DNA of 64,000 nt. Source: Phytophthora hibernalis (Eukaryota; Oomycota; Peronosporomycetes; Peronosporales; Peronosporaceae). Positions 10,224 to 21,065 of the stretch are shown in pieces; within the stretch, counting starts at the first letter, position 1, and every line of letters starts with the position of its first letter. The stretch covers positions 372,001 through 436,000 of the forward strand of contig JAAKBF010000229.1 of NCBI GenBank assembly GCA_012656075.1. Direction: 5' to 3'. Below the pieces are notes generated by a model. The model saw only the letters and a program-made list of their open reading frames with translations. It was not told where the DNA came from and made no database searches. The position numbers and the translations under genes were made by a program.

Positions 10224-11638
10224 TGTGGAAAGTTTAGAAGCGACTGATGCATCAGCACAGCGACCATAGAGGGATTCTGGGCCATCCAGTTGGATTAAGC
10301 CAAGTTAAAGTAAAGCTTGGAATCGTAAGAGAGGACCGCGAACGGTTAAAAAACACCTCGAATGGAGTATGAACCGGAAACACGAGATTCTGTTCTGGGG
10401 TGATATTGTATGGCAATAATTGGAGCAATAAATTATTTTATGTGTTTATCGAACACCATATACGTATTAAAAATACAGTAATTGCAAAACAGATTAACCT
10501 GCCACACCTGATAGCATCCACGGACAACGGCCGTATCAGATATAGCAATACTATCAGAGTTGGCAGTAGCCGGTAGCGATAGTCCAAGCTATAGCCATCA
10601 CTTGATGCAAAACAGCAGGTAATAATCGTAACCATCTGATACTGCGGTACTACATTTTGCTGCCCGAGCACCCTGAACTCGATGAAAAATTACGTTTGGA
10701 AGCTACAGCTACGAGTGCCCGAGGACGTTTGTCTCGACCAAGAAGAGAAAACTACTCAGACATCCATTACAAACTACTTTAACCCCGGCTAGGTAGTATC
10801 AAATCCCGCCAAATTGGCTATCAGATATTCTCTGGATTTTATATCCAGAGTCTACCAGGGATTCCAGATGCTAGAAGGTGGACTGGCGTTCTTTAAGGAG
10901 CTGGTGAAGTCTGCACGTGTGATTCATCGAAGACGATCTAGCCGGCTTGGCGGCCGGCGTAACGATGCAGCCACTGGTGATGGAATGCCGGCTCCTATTG
11001 TTATAATTGAACGCAATTTTCAAAAATGTTACGCACAGGCAACATGCAGCTTTTTACTAGTTCTCGATATATATTAGTGATTGGCGTGCGGGATCTCTAA
11101 GGTTAGCAAGTTGAAGTTGCGTTATGAGAGGAATCTGACCAAAAGCAGAAATTGACATGTAATGTTGTCAGTTCTTGAGGGTTTATTCGATTTGGAGCTG
11201 TTGAGCTGTTGAGCTGTTGCTGTTGTTAAATTTTCTGAGTTTTAGTAAGTATGCTTTTTGGCGGAAGGACGGCCGCTTTGGAATTAGGAAAGCTCAGTCG
11301 TGAAAAAGCCTTGGAACAAGCAAGTTAATATCTTTTACGGAAAATCGGATCACTGTTATACTGAAATAAATTTCAGAGAACAATCCAAAAACGGCGAACA
11401 TGAATATGAAGTGAATTTTGAACGACGAATTCCAATCCATTTTTCAACATACCGGTACACTCACTTTGAAACTTGAGCTCAAAAGTAAAATCCAGAGCAC
11501 TGTATCAGATTTACTCCATATATTTTACTAACTACCAAGTCGGTGGATCGATTTTGTATCAGATATAGCAGTGTATCAGGTTTGTCAGGTATCATTTAGG
11601 ACAGGTTAATCTGTACCGCAATATTTTTCTGAGCCCTG

Positions 11639-12290
11639 TATCAGATGTACCGTAAGACTACATGTAACATTCCTGGGTTGCTACATGTCGCTTCGCAGTC
11701 ACCCCTTTTAATTACCGGTAAGTTTCAAAACCAAAATATCTTGCTGCTGCAGCTTCTCCTCGCTGGGAGCTCTCGCTTGTAGCTATGGATATCTGTGCCT
11801 GCTTCCCTTGCAGCGGTCTGGACTGCGTCTTCTGGCGGCGGTGCTCGCGACGGAGCCCTCGGACGTAGTCTTTCTGGTGAGTTGGGTGAAAGGCAAAAAT
11901 CGAAGCGAGTGAGCGTTCACCCGTCGTTGTCGTGCGTGTGCTCGGCTGCTGTAATCCGTCGAGTGGCACGATTACAACGCCAGCAAGAGGTGAAATCGAG
12001 TGCACATATTGGCGAGTGTCCAGGCGGGTGGTGCCGCGGCATTTGAAGCGGATGGGTGGGCGGTGAGAGGTTGCGTGGGAGATGGAAGCTGGTCTTGAGA
12101 CGATATTCTTTTTGCGATCGTGATGCAGCCGCTCCTTCTTCATTTGAATGCGGTCGAGAACTAGGCTCGATTAACTATGGGTATGCTTCTTGACTCGCTT
12201 GTGATGACGACCCGTGTTCGCTGTTGTGTGGTGTTGGGCTTTGAGCGCTCGGTCGCCAGTCGGCAAGGTTGCCCTTGCTCAAAGAAAGTG
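11639..12290. other. Region between hAT A and an LTR-element remnant
   Basis: After the target duplication there is only an unrecognised 143-codon minus-strand ORF (11712-12143), rich in Arg, Ser and Thr and without motifs. I do not call it a gene. Confidence 0.5.
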
Positions 12291-13380
12291 ACCAGCGTGC
12301 TCTGATTGGCGGATTACATTCCCCGCGCGGCAGTGACCAGGGAAGTTTAGTGACCGAGGCCTCGGTCGGGTATAATAAATCCCCGGCCGAGGGTACGAAC
12401 CCTCGTTTGTACCCATTCCAGTTTTGTACCCTCGGTCCTGTAGAGCCGGGTACGGGATCACATACTGGGCTCTGTTCACACTGGATATTTGTATTTACGT
12501 ATATGACTAGCTATAGGATTGACTACAGAGGCTCTCAGAGCCATAGACAAACAGAAATAAATCAGCAGTCTCCCCACAAGTCACCAAGGGTCACGTCCGT
12601 CTTCGGTAAGTCTAACTAGCTTATCTTAGAGTCTGTATACGCCCGGCTACGTGGGATGCCTGTCCGCGAACTCAAGGTGCATTGTCCGAGGGTTTGTTGC
12701 TGGCCAGTCCAAGAGATTAGAGTGGCCGAGCGTTGGGAGAGACAAGGAGTGTCGTCTCCCATATATTTTAGTGGAACCGAATTATCTAGATATATTTTAC
12801 TACCCGCCGAGGTTTTACCTCGGCAAACCCGTATTAGGCTTGACAGCCGGTACCCTTCCTTCTGAGGGACCGCGGGGTTCGCGCGAAAGCGCAATATTGC
12901 ATACTAGCCCTAGCTCGTGGCTAGTGGTGCAGGTTTTGGGGTTGACCTAATACAACCTACCGAATTCCTCGATGATCTGTACCCCTCAAAAATGCTCGAT
13001 AAGCTGTACCCCCAGTCGGGTTTGCCATACAAATTGATGGGCAACTCTTGAGGGACTTCCTTGAAAAGCTGTACCCTCTGAATCACATTATATCCAATAA
13101 ACTCACTCGTACCGCATCGTAAGGTGCTATATTCTACCAAAGCCAGGCGGTTGAATCCAAAGGGACTTCCTCGATAAGCTGTACCCCTTCGACGATGTAC
13201 CACGGGGTACAGCTCATCGAGGAATTCGGTAGGTGTACAGAGGGTTTACAGCCAATTCGATGTAAGGGATTGTTGCTGGTCTTCAGGTATTGATCCAACG
13301 CTGGTTGATCATTGATAGGGAAGCGAGAGTTGTTGGTGGGACTCATACCATTTGGTAGTGAGATTTTCTCCATATTCCTA
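12291..13380 (+). mobile_element. LTR-retroelement remnant, copy 1 (LTR plus leader, no coding part)
   Basis: The sequence aligns by eye with 36672-37390 through shared blocks: GATTGGC...CCCGCGC, GGTATAATAxAAxCCCGGCCGA, CAGAGGCTCTCAGAGCC, AAATAAATCAGCAGT, CACCAAGGGTCA, and the leader CTTCAGGTATTGATCCAACG. The TATA-like TATAATAAA near 12371 and AATAAA near 12558 fit an LTR with promoter and polyadenylation signals. The second copy continues into a gag-like ORF, whereas this one is cut off after the leader. A 270-base MITE (12960-13229) interrupts it. Confidence 0.65.
12960..13229. mobile_element. 270-bp MITE with TA target duplication (Tc1/mariner-like), nested in the LTR remnant
   Basis: Terminal inverted repeats CCGAATTCCTCGATGA.CTGTACCCC and its complement bound the insert, with TA on both sides (12958-12959 and 13230-13231). 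The related LTR remnant near 37290 has the uninterrupted sequence ACAACC-TA-GGTGTACAG and serves as an empty site. TA duplication fits Tc1/mariner-type elements. Inside, CTCGATAAGCTGTACCCC-like units recur about four times. It has no coding capacity. Confidence 0.85.
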
Positions 13381-14249
13381 CACGACAGTTGCTTTTGCTT
13401 TGGAGTTGAAGGCTGTCGCGAGCCAGACGGAGGCTCACGTTGTCGCTTGCTTGGCGATGTTGCAGTACGCTGTGGCGCATTGTAAGTGCTGACATGAAGG
13501 GTGCTGGAACGACTGCGTAGCGGCTAGCAGCTAGAGGTGGGAGTCGGACGCACCAGGAGAATGCTCTAGACGTGCCTTAGGCTCCGAACAGGGACCACGA
13601 GCGGAATCATCCTTGGTAGAGCTGTAGTTGCTAATGGTGCAAAGTCGCCCTGGTGCGCGAGGTGTGAGTGGTGTACAGCCTGGCGACCGGAGCTCTTCCA
13701 TTGTCGGTGGGTGAATCGTGATCCCAAGATTTTTACTTGACTTTTGTAAGGGGCTGGCTGGAGGTTAACGGAGGTTAAGCGGAGGTCTGGAGGTTAGCCT
13801 AACTTTAAGAAAATAGAGGTTAGTAACGTTAAGCTTATCTTTGGCGACAGCTCTACCTGGAATACGAACGAGGGAAATGGCATGGGAAAGGCGATTTTGG
13901 ATCCCCCGTACAGTACGGCGTACTGGACCCGATAAAAGCTACAGAACGTTGCTTTATGCGAAGCACCTGGAAGTCGCTGGTTGCACATGTGCATGGTATT
14001 CTATTCCTATGCATGTGGTTGAGATGTTGACTTATGCACTCGCGCCGGCCGAGACAGCGCGCGCACTTGTTCCCGACAGCAGTGCACTTCGACGGTCATT
14101 TGTAAAATGATCGGTGGGCTGCAGCTGCCGCTCTCGGAATTTACTTGGACAACGTATGGAACACGTTATGAAACTATAAGCACAAATCGTGGCTAAGCTA
14201 AAACGCTAATCTACGCTTGAACTCGGAACGTGTTCCCCACTTGGACCAG
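13381..14249. other. Non-coding stretch between LTR remnant and MITE
   Basis: No gene is seen. Near 13750-13830 short GGAGGTTA-type units repeat several times. The small ORFs on both strands have no recognisable features. Confidence 0.5.
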
Positions 14250-14631
14250 GGCCTAAGTCTTCGTTCTAACCGTGTGCCACCGCACCTGACGCAGGTCTAG
14301 GACTCAAGTCTTGCAAGGCACCACGGTTAGGAAAGAAATATTGCGTGCCACACTATCTCAAAGCCCTTCTGGGTCCATGGCAACCACAGTGTTAGTATCC
14401 ATTTCTGTCCAGGAGAGCTTAATTTGGATGCTGGAACAGGCGTTTGCTCGCAGGGAAGAGAAGGTTACACGATAGTGGCTTTGACCCTCCCAAGACACAT
14501 GGCATGACCGATTGCCATGGCACGATGCCGTGCCATTTCATGGCAGCGCAAATCTATTCATCGCTATGTCTCCTCCAATAGAATTTAAGGTGGCACGGCA
14601 TGGCAGGGTGACTCGCGGTTAAAACCCGGCC
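14250..14631. mobile_element. PIF/Harbinger-like MITE, copy 1
   Basis: This 382-base repeat matches 34747-35122 in the same orientation over most of its length (shared AAAGCCCTTCTGGGTCCATG, and GGCATGACCGATTGCCATGG inside a palindromic core). The ends are GGCC...GGCC with similar inverted termini (GGCCGGGTTTTAAC type). The right flank is TAA; the left trinucleotide has diverged. It is non-coding. Confidence 0.65.
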
Positions 14632-15249
14632 TAAAGGGAGGCAGTCCATAGCGATGGTCCAACTCCGCACTTAGATGGTGTCAGACCACACACTCTGGAG
14701 TACAGAGTGTACATGTCCATATGAGCTGGAGGCGCTCCACCGGAAGCGGATTTTCTATAATATCAACGTTCCAATTTAGCCAACCATTGCACAACGTGAC
14801 ACTCCAAAGCAACCAGCAGTCAAGACCAGAGGCGCTAGTCTGGTGGTGGAAGTTGGCAAGCGGAACGTTTCTCCGCAGGTCCGAGCAATTACTCGATACG
14901 CATTCTATTGGACTTTTTGCTAGTTGCTAACACCATTTGTAGGCGGAACTGTAGGTATTTTTGCAGATACACTCAGACAGACAAGACGAATATGTAGGCG
15001 CGATACCGCTAACTAACTTAAGTTGAAGTTGCTCTTTTCTCCGCTAGAACGTCCCTTTGCCCTCATTTGTATACGCGGGTTGCGCTCGCTCTTGCTCACT
15101 AACATTCTGTTTTGGCGGAGCTGTAGCCATTTTCCTTCGACTGTACGTCAACATATTCGCCCTTTTGGTAAGGACATCTGAAGTTTGCTAGTTTTGCAAC
15201 TTATATAATGAAACCTTAATGGGCACACATAAATGGGAAAACTACTGCC
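14632..15249. other. Non-coding stretch before the MULE remnant
   Basis: No conserved coding signal or repeat is recognised. Confidence 0.5.
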
Positions 15250-16750
15250 TTGGGCATTGCTACATTGACAAATACACGAGATCGAAAGCCAGCGAATCTT
15301 AGAAAACGTGAAGCATACCAAGCAACACAACATGACAGTGAGCAATACCGTCAAATGCACAGTTTGCAGTTGTTCTACAGTGCATCGAATGCGGCATCGG
15401 GGGCTGTCATGTGCATCACCGGTGTGCGCGGAAGCTGGATAGTGCCCAAATGCAGGTTAAAGTTTTGAGCTGCGAGAAAAACAGCATGACCAAAATCTAC
15501 GAGATTGGGATGCACGAAGTCATCGCAGCGGATCCCCGTCAGGAAAACTGACACATGAGCAGAAGTTGTTGACCCGCCAGCTAGCTGCAAACGATTTGAA
15601 GCCTGCAAGAATTCGAAACGCGATAGTCGATAAGACACTTGTGGATAACGTTCCGCTTCTGAATATGGTTAAGAATTTTGTGACGCACTTTCGAAAGACC
15701 AAACTGAACAACACCGATGACTTGGAAGTATTAGAGAAAATCGTGAAAGTCACAGTTTTTCGTGAGGAGGTGAAAAAACCTATGAATTTTCATTCCCATG
15801 CAGCGCTGGAGCAAATGAAAATGTTACAATTGGAGAAGGAACAGATGAAAGTTCTTTTATGGCTGGGTTTATGATTAAAACACTGCTTCGGAATCTAGAT
15901 CGTGACTCCCATGATGTCATCTTTCACTTTGATGCAACTAAAGAGCTCAATCAAGTGGAGTATCCTACGTTTATTTGTGGGATTTCGGATCATGCACAGG
16001 CATTACACCTTGTGGCGCTTTTTGTTACGTCACAGCAAGAGGAACGACTGTTGTTGTCTTAGCCGTTGTGGTGTGAATATTAACCGTCAGACGGGGTGGC
16101 TAATTCAAAAGTGAGTGCCGTCCCCAACTCTTCATTCGGTTGGTTCTCATTTCCTTTGTTGGCCTTGGTTGCCACTCAATTGCTTAAGTCCAGTATACTT
16201 ATACTAATACCAAGTTCTAACCAATTGCATCTATTTCTAATTAGGATTAGAAACCGGATCTGTATACCAAAAGTTGGTACTTACACTTAACTTCAACAAC
16301 GACACTACACTTCGGCCCTGGTTGCGTTGCGAGCTATATACGCTGGTGCCGTTGAGAAACCTATGCAAGTCCATTTCATTCTCGGCAACGCTGACGATGC
16401 TCAATACAACTCAATGACAACAGTATTTGACGATTGAGATCTCAAATTTTTGATGTGCTTTTACCATGTAATCGCAAAAGTTCACAAGAGAACAAGCTCA
16501 ATTCCTCCGGGAAAACGTAGTCTAGTAGTAGCGGATGTGTTTGATATGTATTACGTGACGACTGGCTCAGCATTTGAACCCACGAAGAATGCGGCGGTAC
16601 GCAGTTGGTTGGCAGATCCAGACACAGAAGATGTCGGAAAGTACTGTTTGTAGGGAAATTTTGTCAAGTGGCAATGCTTTCGTACGCCAATTGGTTGGGC
16701 CACTACCCGAAATCCAGTGGAAACATTTAATGCCAAGCTGAAAAACACTG
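15250..16750 (+). pseudogene. MULE transposase remnant (middle part), plus strand
   Basis: Broken frames on the plus strand reproduce the order of an oomycete MULE transposase. An N-terminal piece (15250-15468) and a basic/coiled block (15566-15874) are followed by FHFDATKELNQVEYPTFICGISDHAQALHLVALFVTS (15900-16040; transposase core). Then come FILGNADDAQYNSM and LMCFYHVIAKVHKR (16375-16500), and FRTPIGWATTRNPVETFNAKLK (16678-16745). Several stops and frameshifts separate them. The C-terminal SWIM zinc finger expected next is present but on the opposite strand (16750-17147), so the gene was rearranged by inversion. Confidence 0.65.
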
Positions 16751-17147
16751 ACACGCTTCGGCAAGGCAAACAAAACATGGACACAACTGCCTTTGTGAAA
16801 AAGTATTTGCACGGACAGGTGCGGTTCGTCACATCAACTGACCAACCTTCGCTCGGCTGCTCGTCGCTTTCCATTCGAACAGCGTTTTCTCCAAACTGCA
16901 CAGCAACTTCAACAACCTCCACAATTTTCTTTTTAGGTCGGACATAAATGCGGAGTGTCGCCTTCGATAAAACCAGCGCAAAGTTGTAGAATTCATCAAG
17001 GGATGGCGTCTCACAAAACAGGCGTTTCGTCGTAGTACTGTTGCTCTTGTTCATAGTATGTCGCTTACGGTTGGTTTCTCCTGGAAAATGGTTGTACCAA
17101 TACTCTCCATTCAACAACACAGCCGCAGCTGACCTAACAAGGAGCAC
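16750..17147 (-). pseudogene. MULE SWIM zinc-finger remnant, inverted relative to 15250-16750
   Basis: On the minus strand GWSVDVTNRTCPCKYFF is followed, in the next frame, by HKGSCVHVLFALPKR. Together they give the CxC...CxH pattern of a SWIM zinc finger, found at the C-terminus of FAR1-type MULE transposases. The finger stops where the plus-strand transposase text also stops (about 16750), marking the inversion joint. Confidence 0.6.
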
Positions 17148-17474
17148 GTCCGCTTCGGAACCGATAATTCAGGAAGGCGAAAGCTGTTTAATCGTAGTCG
17201 GAGAAACAAGCGGAAGACTTTGGAGGACCAGATCACGGAAGCAGTAGCTGCAAATGAAACCAAGCGAGGATGACCTATATTGAATAGACCTGCGTAACCT
17301 TACGTGTAGCGGGGTTTGGCTGTGAGAACCGAGTTGGAGACCATAAATTGTTGAGGCCAAGCTTATTTTTTCTCTTGTTTTCTTGAGACTACGTTTGGTT
17401 GACAATTTCCACGCTGCCTTCTCATTGCACCACACTACGCGCTGTGAAGCGTTTACTCGTCCTACGTGTCATCG

Positions 17475-18842
17475 TGTGCTTCTTGGATATGCAGGCATCC
17501 GCCCCGCATTTTTCCATGGGAGACCATCAGTTCTTCATTGGCGTGTAGCGCCCTCGTCGTCACAACAGCTACATGCACTTGTACTCGATATATCATCTCA
17601 CGGAACATACAATTGGGCTCACAGCTGTGGTTTGAAAATCGTATAATGTATCCAGCACGCCAGGGTTCGATGTAGACGTATTCACGACAACGTGGACAAC
17701 AGCATCGAGTATCCGCTGTTTAATTTTAGATGTGCATCTTTCTTCTGACCATCCTTCGGCTTAGGATATGGTTGGAGCTCTCCTGCATACTCCCCAACGA
17801 TCACTCCGACCTCCACAAGGTCCGTCGTGAGGACACCGATACCAGCCACGGGCGATTCGTACATTTCTAAAGCAGGATGATCGACTAAGGAGTTACTGCA
17901 ATTGCCTCTGAGGTTGCAATTATCAACGTTGCAGAAGATATCAGTCATCGATTGAAGGCAACCGTCTAAGAAGCAGTCGTCGACATGGATCTACTTTCCC
18001 GTGGTTCTTGAACACGACATGGTGCGAGTTGAATAAGCCACAATCGAGCAGTAAACCACTTGGCCATTTTGGGGCATACGACGCCTCATGCTCCTGGACC
18101 ACGTGACTGGGCATTTCATTCACATCAATCACACTCTTGCTTTGACACGGGAAATATCCAGTTGTGACGGAAACACTTTGCAATGGGAGCGTTTCCTGCT
18201 CTTCCGATGCATCGTCACTGCTGTCGCTACTCTTCGTCACAGGTCCCTGAATGTGCTGCTTGCTGGATCCATTACCACCAGCACGTCGAGCGGACAGCGC
18301 GGCCTGAACGTGAGGTAACTTCAAAAAGTCACGCAAAAAGCGGTACTGGGGAGTGTTAACATGCCATCAATCTTGGTGTTGTACGTTGGTTTGCACGATC
18401 GCAGGTGGTATTTCTTTCTCGAACGCTTCGCCCAAGCGCCTCCTTTCTTCGGGTTGGCTTTGTGGAGCTTTCTCCAGCGTTGATTGAACTTTGATTGGAC
18501 TGCGGCTGCACCCACTCGATTCTTCACTGGTGCGTGCTACACCACTGGAAATTAGTTCAGCAATCGGTGTTTCAGATATAGCTCGCAGCGCTCGATTGAG
18601 TTCGTTGGATATTGTTGGCTTCTCAATTTATTTTTCTCCAATGCAAATGTCCGTAACTTGAGCCCCTTTTCGCCCTGATTATCTCCAGTCGTCATCCGCT
18701 TTCGCATCCACCCTTGACTTGGTAGCATCTCCTCAGTGTCGAATGACAACGGATTTTCGGCAGACGCAGGGCTCACTTCGAGAACGACAGCATTACATTG
18801 CCCACGAGCATCTCCACAAACGTGTTGTAACGAATAAATCAC
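17475..18842 (-). pseudogene. SET-domain protein pseudogene
   Basis: The minus strand between 17948 and about 17480 encodes a degraded SET (protein lysine methyltransferase) domain. It contains IFCNVDNCNLRGNCSNSL (pre-SET cysteines), GIGVLTTDLVEVGVIVGEYAGEL and the hallmark RFSNHSCEPNC (17610-17643), then NEELMVSHGK. Frames change at least twice. Upstream on the same strand lie a Ser/Glu-rich stretch (17941-18336), a basic stretch (18321-18527) and an unrecognised ORF (18552-18842) that may be its N-terminal parts. The SET domain and the SWIM remnant share strand and order, so both may come from one transposon. SET genes carried by oomycete transposable elements are a known theme. A host gene relic is the alternative. 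Confidence 0.6.
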
Positions 18843-19663
18843 TCAATTCCCCGTGCACGGAGAGTTGAAGGCTCTAAATCTGAATGGGAAAGTCCTCTCA
18901 TCTCTCGTAAACTGTTACTTCGACCTATTTACAGCCAAACTGCATGTGCGTTTAGTCTAACAACCGCGCAATAACATAGCAACACCATCTACTGACCTTG
19001 ATGACCAGCCACGTTGGCAGATTATTCTGCTGACGATGGTTCGGTAGGCAGCTTCAGTAAGCATTGTGTCGATTAGCACGAACGGCAATGAAGGAATGCA
19101 AAATCATTCGCAAAACCAACCTGGAGTCCAAACCGAGCTTGATGGAAGTCAGCATTCAACAGCTGAACAGCGGATTCTGCTGCTGACTGCTTCAGCTCCA
19201 CCGCAAACACGATACCAACAGGTTCATTAGACAGCGCAGAAGCAATCACCCAATACCCAACTTACCTACCCGAAGAATAAGGCAGCAGATGCAATGCCCT
19301 GACGCTGCAATCGCTGCCGGTCAACCACCTACCGGGAAGTTGACTCGAATGGCTCCAGCTACGCCAGGAATTGGTGTGAGGTCGCCTCGCTCGGTGAAAT
19401 AGGATTGAATAATACATACACAACTTACATTCCTGCGGAAACCAGGTAATCGCTTGTCATTCCTTTGTCGCTGCTGAAGGCGTCCTGACCCCCACCTGTT
19501 GCGTCGCTTTCCCTATGTGAAGAATAATGGTGATAAGAATGTGTACCCAAAATATGGCCCGCCAGTTGTGGTTCATCTGCTGAGCCGAAGCGCTGGGCAA
19601 ATCTATCTGTCGTCGATTGTACTGGACTGTGGATGCTGTATTGTGGATCAACCCTAAAAAAGA
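18843..19663. other. Degraded minus-strand sequence before the 14.8-kb gypsy element
   Basis: No intact gene. The minus strand shows a short coherent run (IASALSNEPVGIVFAVELKQSAAESA-like, near 19150-19240) that may be more transposase debris, but it is too broken to name. Confidence 0.35.
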
Positions 19664-20669
19664 TGTGGTGTGATGTTGTGATTCACAGAAAACGTCGTTA
19701 GTTCGGCTTCCACGCAACAGCACAACAATTTGCCGAGTCAGGTCAGCGATGTTGGGCTTGCGCAGGGTTCCTATCGGTTCCCTTTGCGGCTCGTCCCAGC
19801 CGCGGTTCAGTTGAGTGTTGTTCCCAACAAGTACCAAGCTCCAAACTCTTCAGAGACTCGCCTGAGTGGGGCAATCTCCGTGCGAACCCTGTGACCTCCA
19901 CCAAAGGATGGACGGCAGCGCGCGAGCGCGTTTACAGGTCACCAGGCGCATATTACGCCCATCTAAGAGGTTACGGTCTCCTGGGTTGTGCAGACCCACC
20001 GGCTCGTCCAATCGACGAGACTTGTCTTCGTTTGGTAGCGAGAAGTGCCCGCCCCGGGCCGACCTTGATCTCTTGGCGCTACCAGACGGCTCCCCACAAG
20101 CTATGCCTCTCAGGGAACGACGGCAGACATAATCCAGCCCACGCAGGGACTTACCGGATAACTGTACGCTGTTCTTGGACTTAGAAGATTCTGCTAAGAA
20201 CCTTTCGGGCTTTTCCCTAAGGTCTTCTATCTGTCTTTAACAAATATCTAATGAAATGAAGTCGTTACAGATCTCCCTGCGACTCTTCGCTCAGATCCGT
20301 CCCTTGGTGTCGAGCTGTTTACCTACCTCTCGGCGACTCTTCGCCCAAATCCTGATTTATCCCCCGGTTAATATATCTCCCTCGAGGCATATTCTCGCCA
20401 AGTCGACTTTCGCTGAGTCCAACTTTCGCCGAGTCGATTATTGCCGAGTCCGTCCTTCGCTGAGTCCAGCTAAGTGCGGTTCCCGATCAAGTACGTTCCC
20501 TGTTAAGTGCGATGTACCCACTTGGCGGTGTATCCACTTGATCCTCTTGAGGCGATGTACCCACTTGGCGGTGTATCCACTTGATCCTCTTGAGTGCGAT
20601 GTACCCACTGGTCTAGTTTAGGCGTCCCTAGTGTAGGGCCACCCAAAATCTGGATTTCCCTACACCACA
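19664..20669 (-). repeat. Gypsy family 1, 3' LTR (left copy)
   Basis: Starts TGTGGTG and ends CACCACA, a 7-bp inverted repeat with the usual TG...CA. It contains four TCGCYGAGT-type motifs in 80 bases (20410-20466) and two full copies plus a partial of a 44-bp tandem unit (20507-20610); the right LTR has four. The inner junction has a weak purine stretch (CCCGGGGTAG on the minus strand) where a polypurine tract would lie. Confidence 0.85.
20507..20610. repeat. 44-bp tandem repeat in LTR (two units plus partial)
   Basis: The unit reads GTGCGATGTACCCACTTGGC followed by GGTGTATCCACTTGATCCTCTTGA. The second unit lacks one base. Confidence 0.85.
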
Positions 20670-21065
20670 ACTACCCCGGGCGTGATGGTGGCTGGTGAGT
20701 GTCAGGTGAGTGTCCGCTCTCCAACTTTTCTTCAGTTGAAAATCTCGTTGAGTCAAGTGCTGTCATTTTCAGGAAGCCTGTCGAGGACACCACTGCTTCT
20801 CTCGCTGACTAGGTACGCCTCCCGCGCTTGGCATGCTCCTTGTCCTCGCCGATGGTCATCTAACCCGCCGCATGTGTGCGCTTAACCGCTTCCCGTTGCG
20901 CCCCTACAGCTACCGCCGCCTCGTCGAGTCGGCTCTTCACAGCGAGCTCCTTTTCTCCTCAGGTGTCGTCACCTTCATCGATCGCGGCCGTAGAAGCGCT
21001 GTTCGCACGTCGTTGGACCTCCACACCCAAGTTTCTTCGCTTCGGACCCGCTCATCGACTCATCG

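Larger units (their letters stand above)
7831..10494. repeat. Inverted segmental duplication, copy A
   Basis: This 2.66-kb block recurs in reverse orientation at 48539-51222, with near identity over long stretches. It joins a 600-base non-transposon flank (including the gene fragment) to the left 2.06 kb of the hAT element. Because the shared block crosses the hAT terminus at 8434, the copies arose by duplication after insertion, not by two independent transpositions. Confidence 0.88.
8434..11638 (-). mobile_element. hAT-family DNA transposon, copy A (complete ends, degraded transposase)
   Basis: The ends are short terminal inverted repeats: CAGGGCTCGGAAAA at 8434 and the complement of CAGGGCTCAGAAAA ending at 11638. 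They are flanked by 8-base target duplications CATCAGAT (8426-8433) and TATCAGAT (11639-11646), matching 7 of 8. An 8-bp duplication and a CAGGG-type terminus are hAT hallmarks. The transposase remnant is on the minus strand (8593-10223). The right third (10494-11638) has no gene but repeats GTATCAGAT several times (near 10533, 11502, 11555), as subterminal transposase-binding repeats often do. Total 3205 bases. Confidence 0.82.

Noticed and set aside
10814..11077. 87-codon plus-strand ORF in the right third of hAT A
   Set aside because: Lies in the non-coding subterminal part of the transposon, has no motif and is absent from copy B.
12651..12950. 99-codon ORF in the LTR remnant
   Set aside because: Falls in the LTR/leader; the frame is not maintained in the second copy.
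16717..16947. Plus-strand continuation of the MULE ORF past 16750
   Set aside because: This stretch is the antisense of the SWIM finger; the true continuation was inverted.
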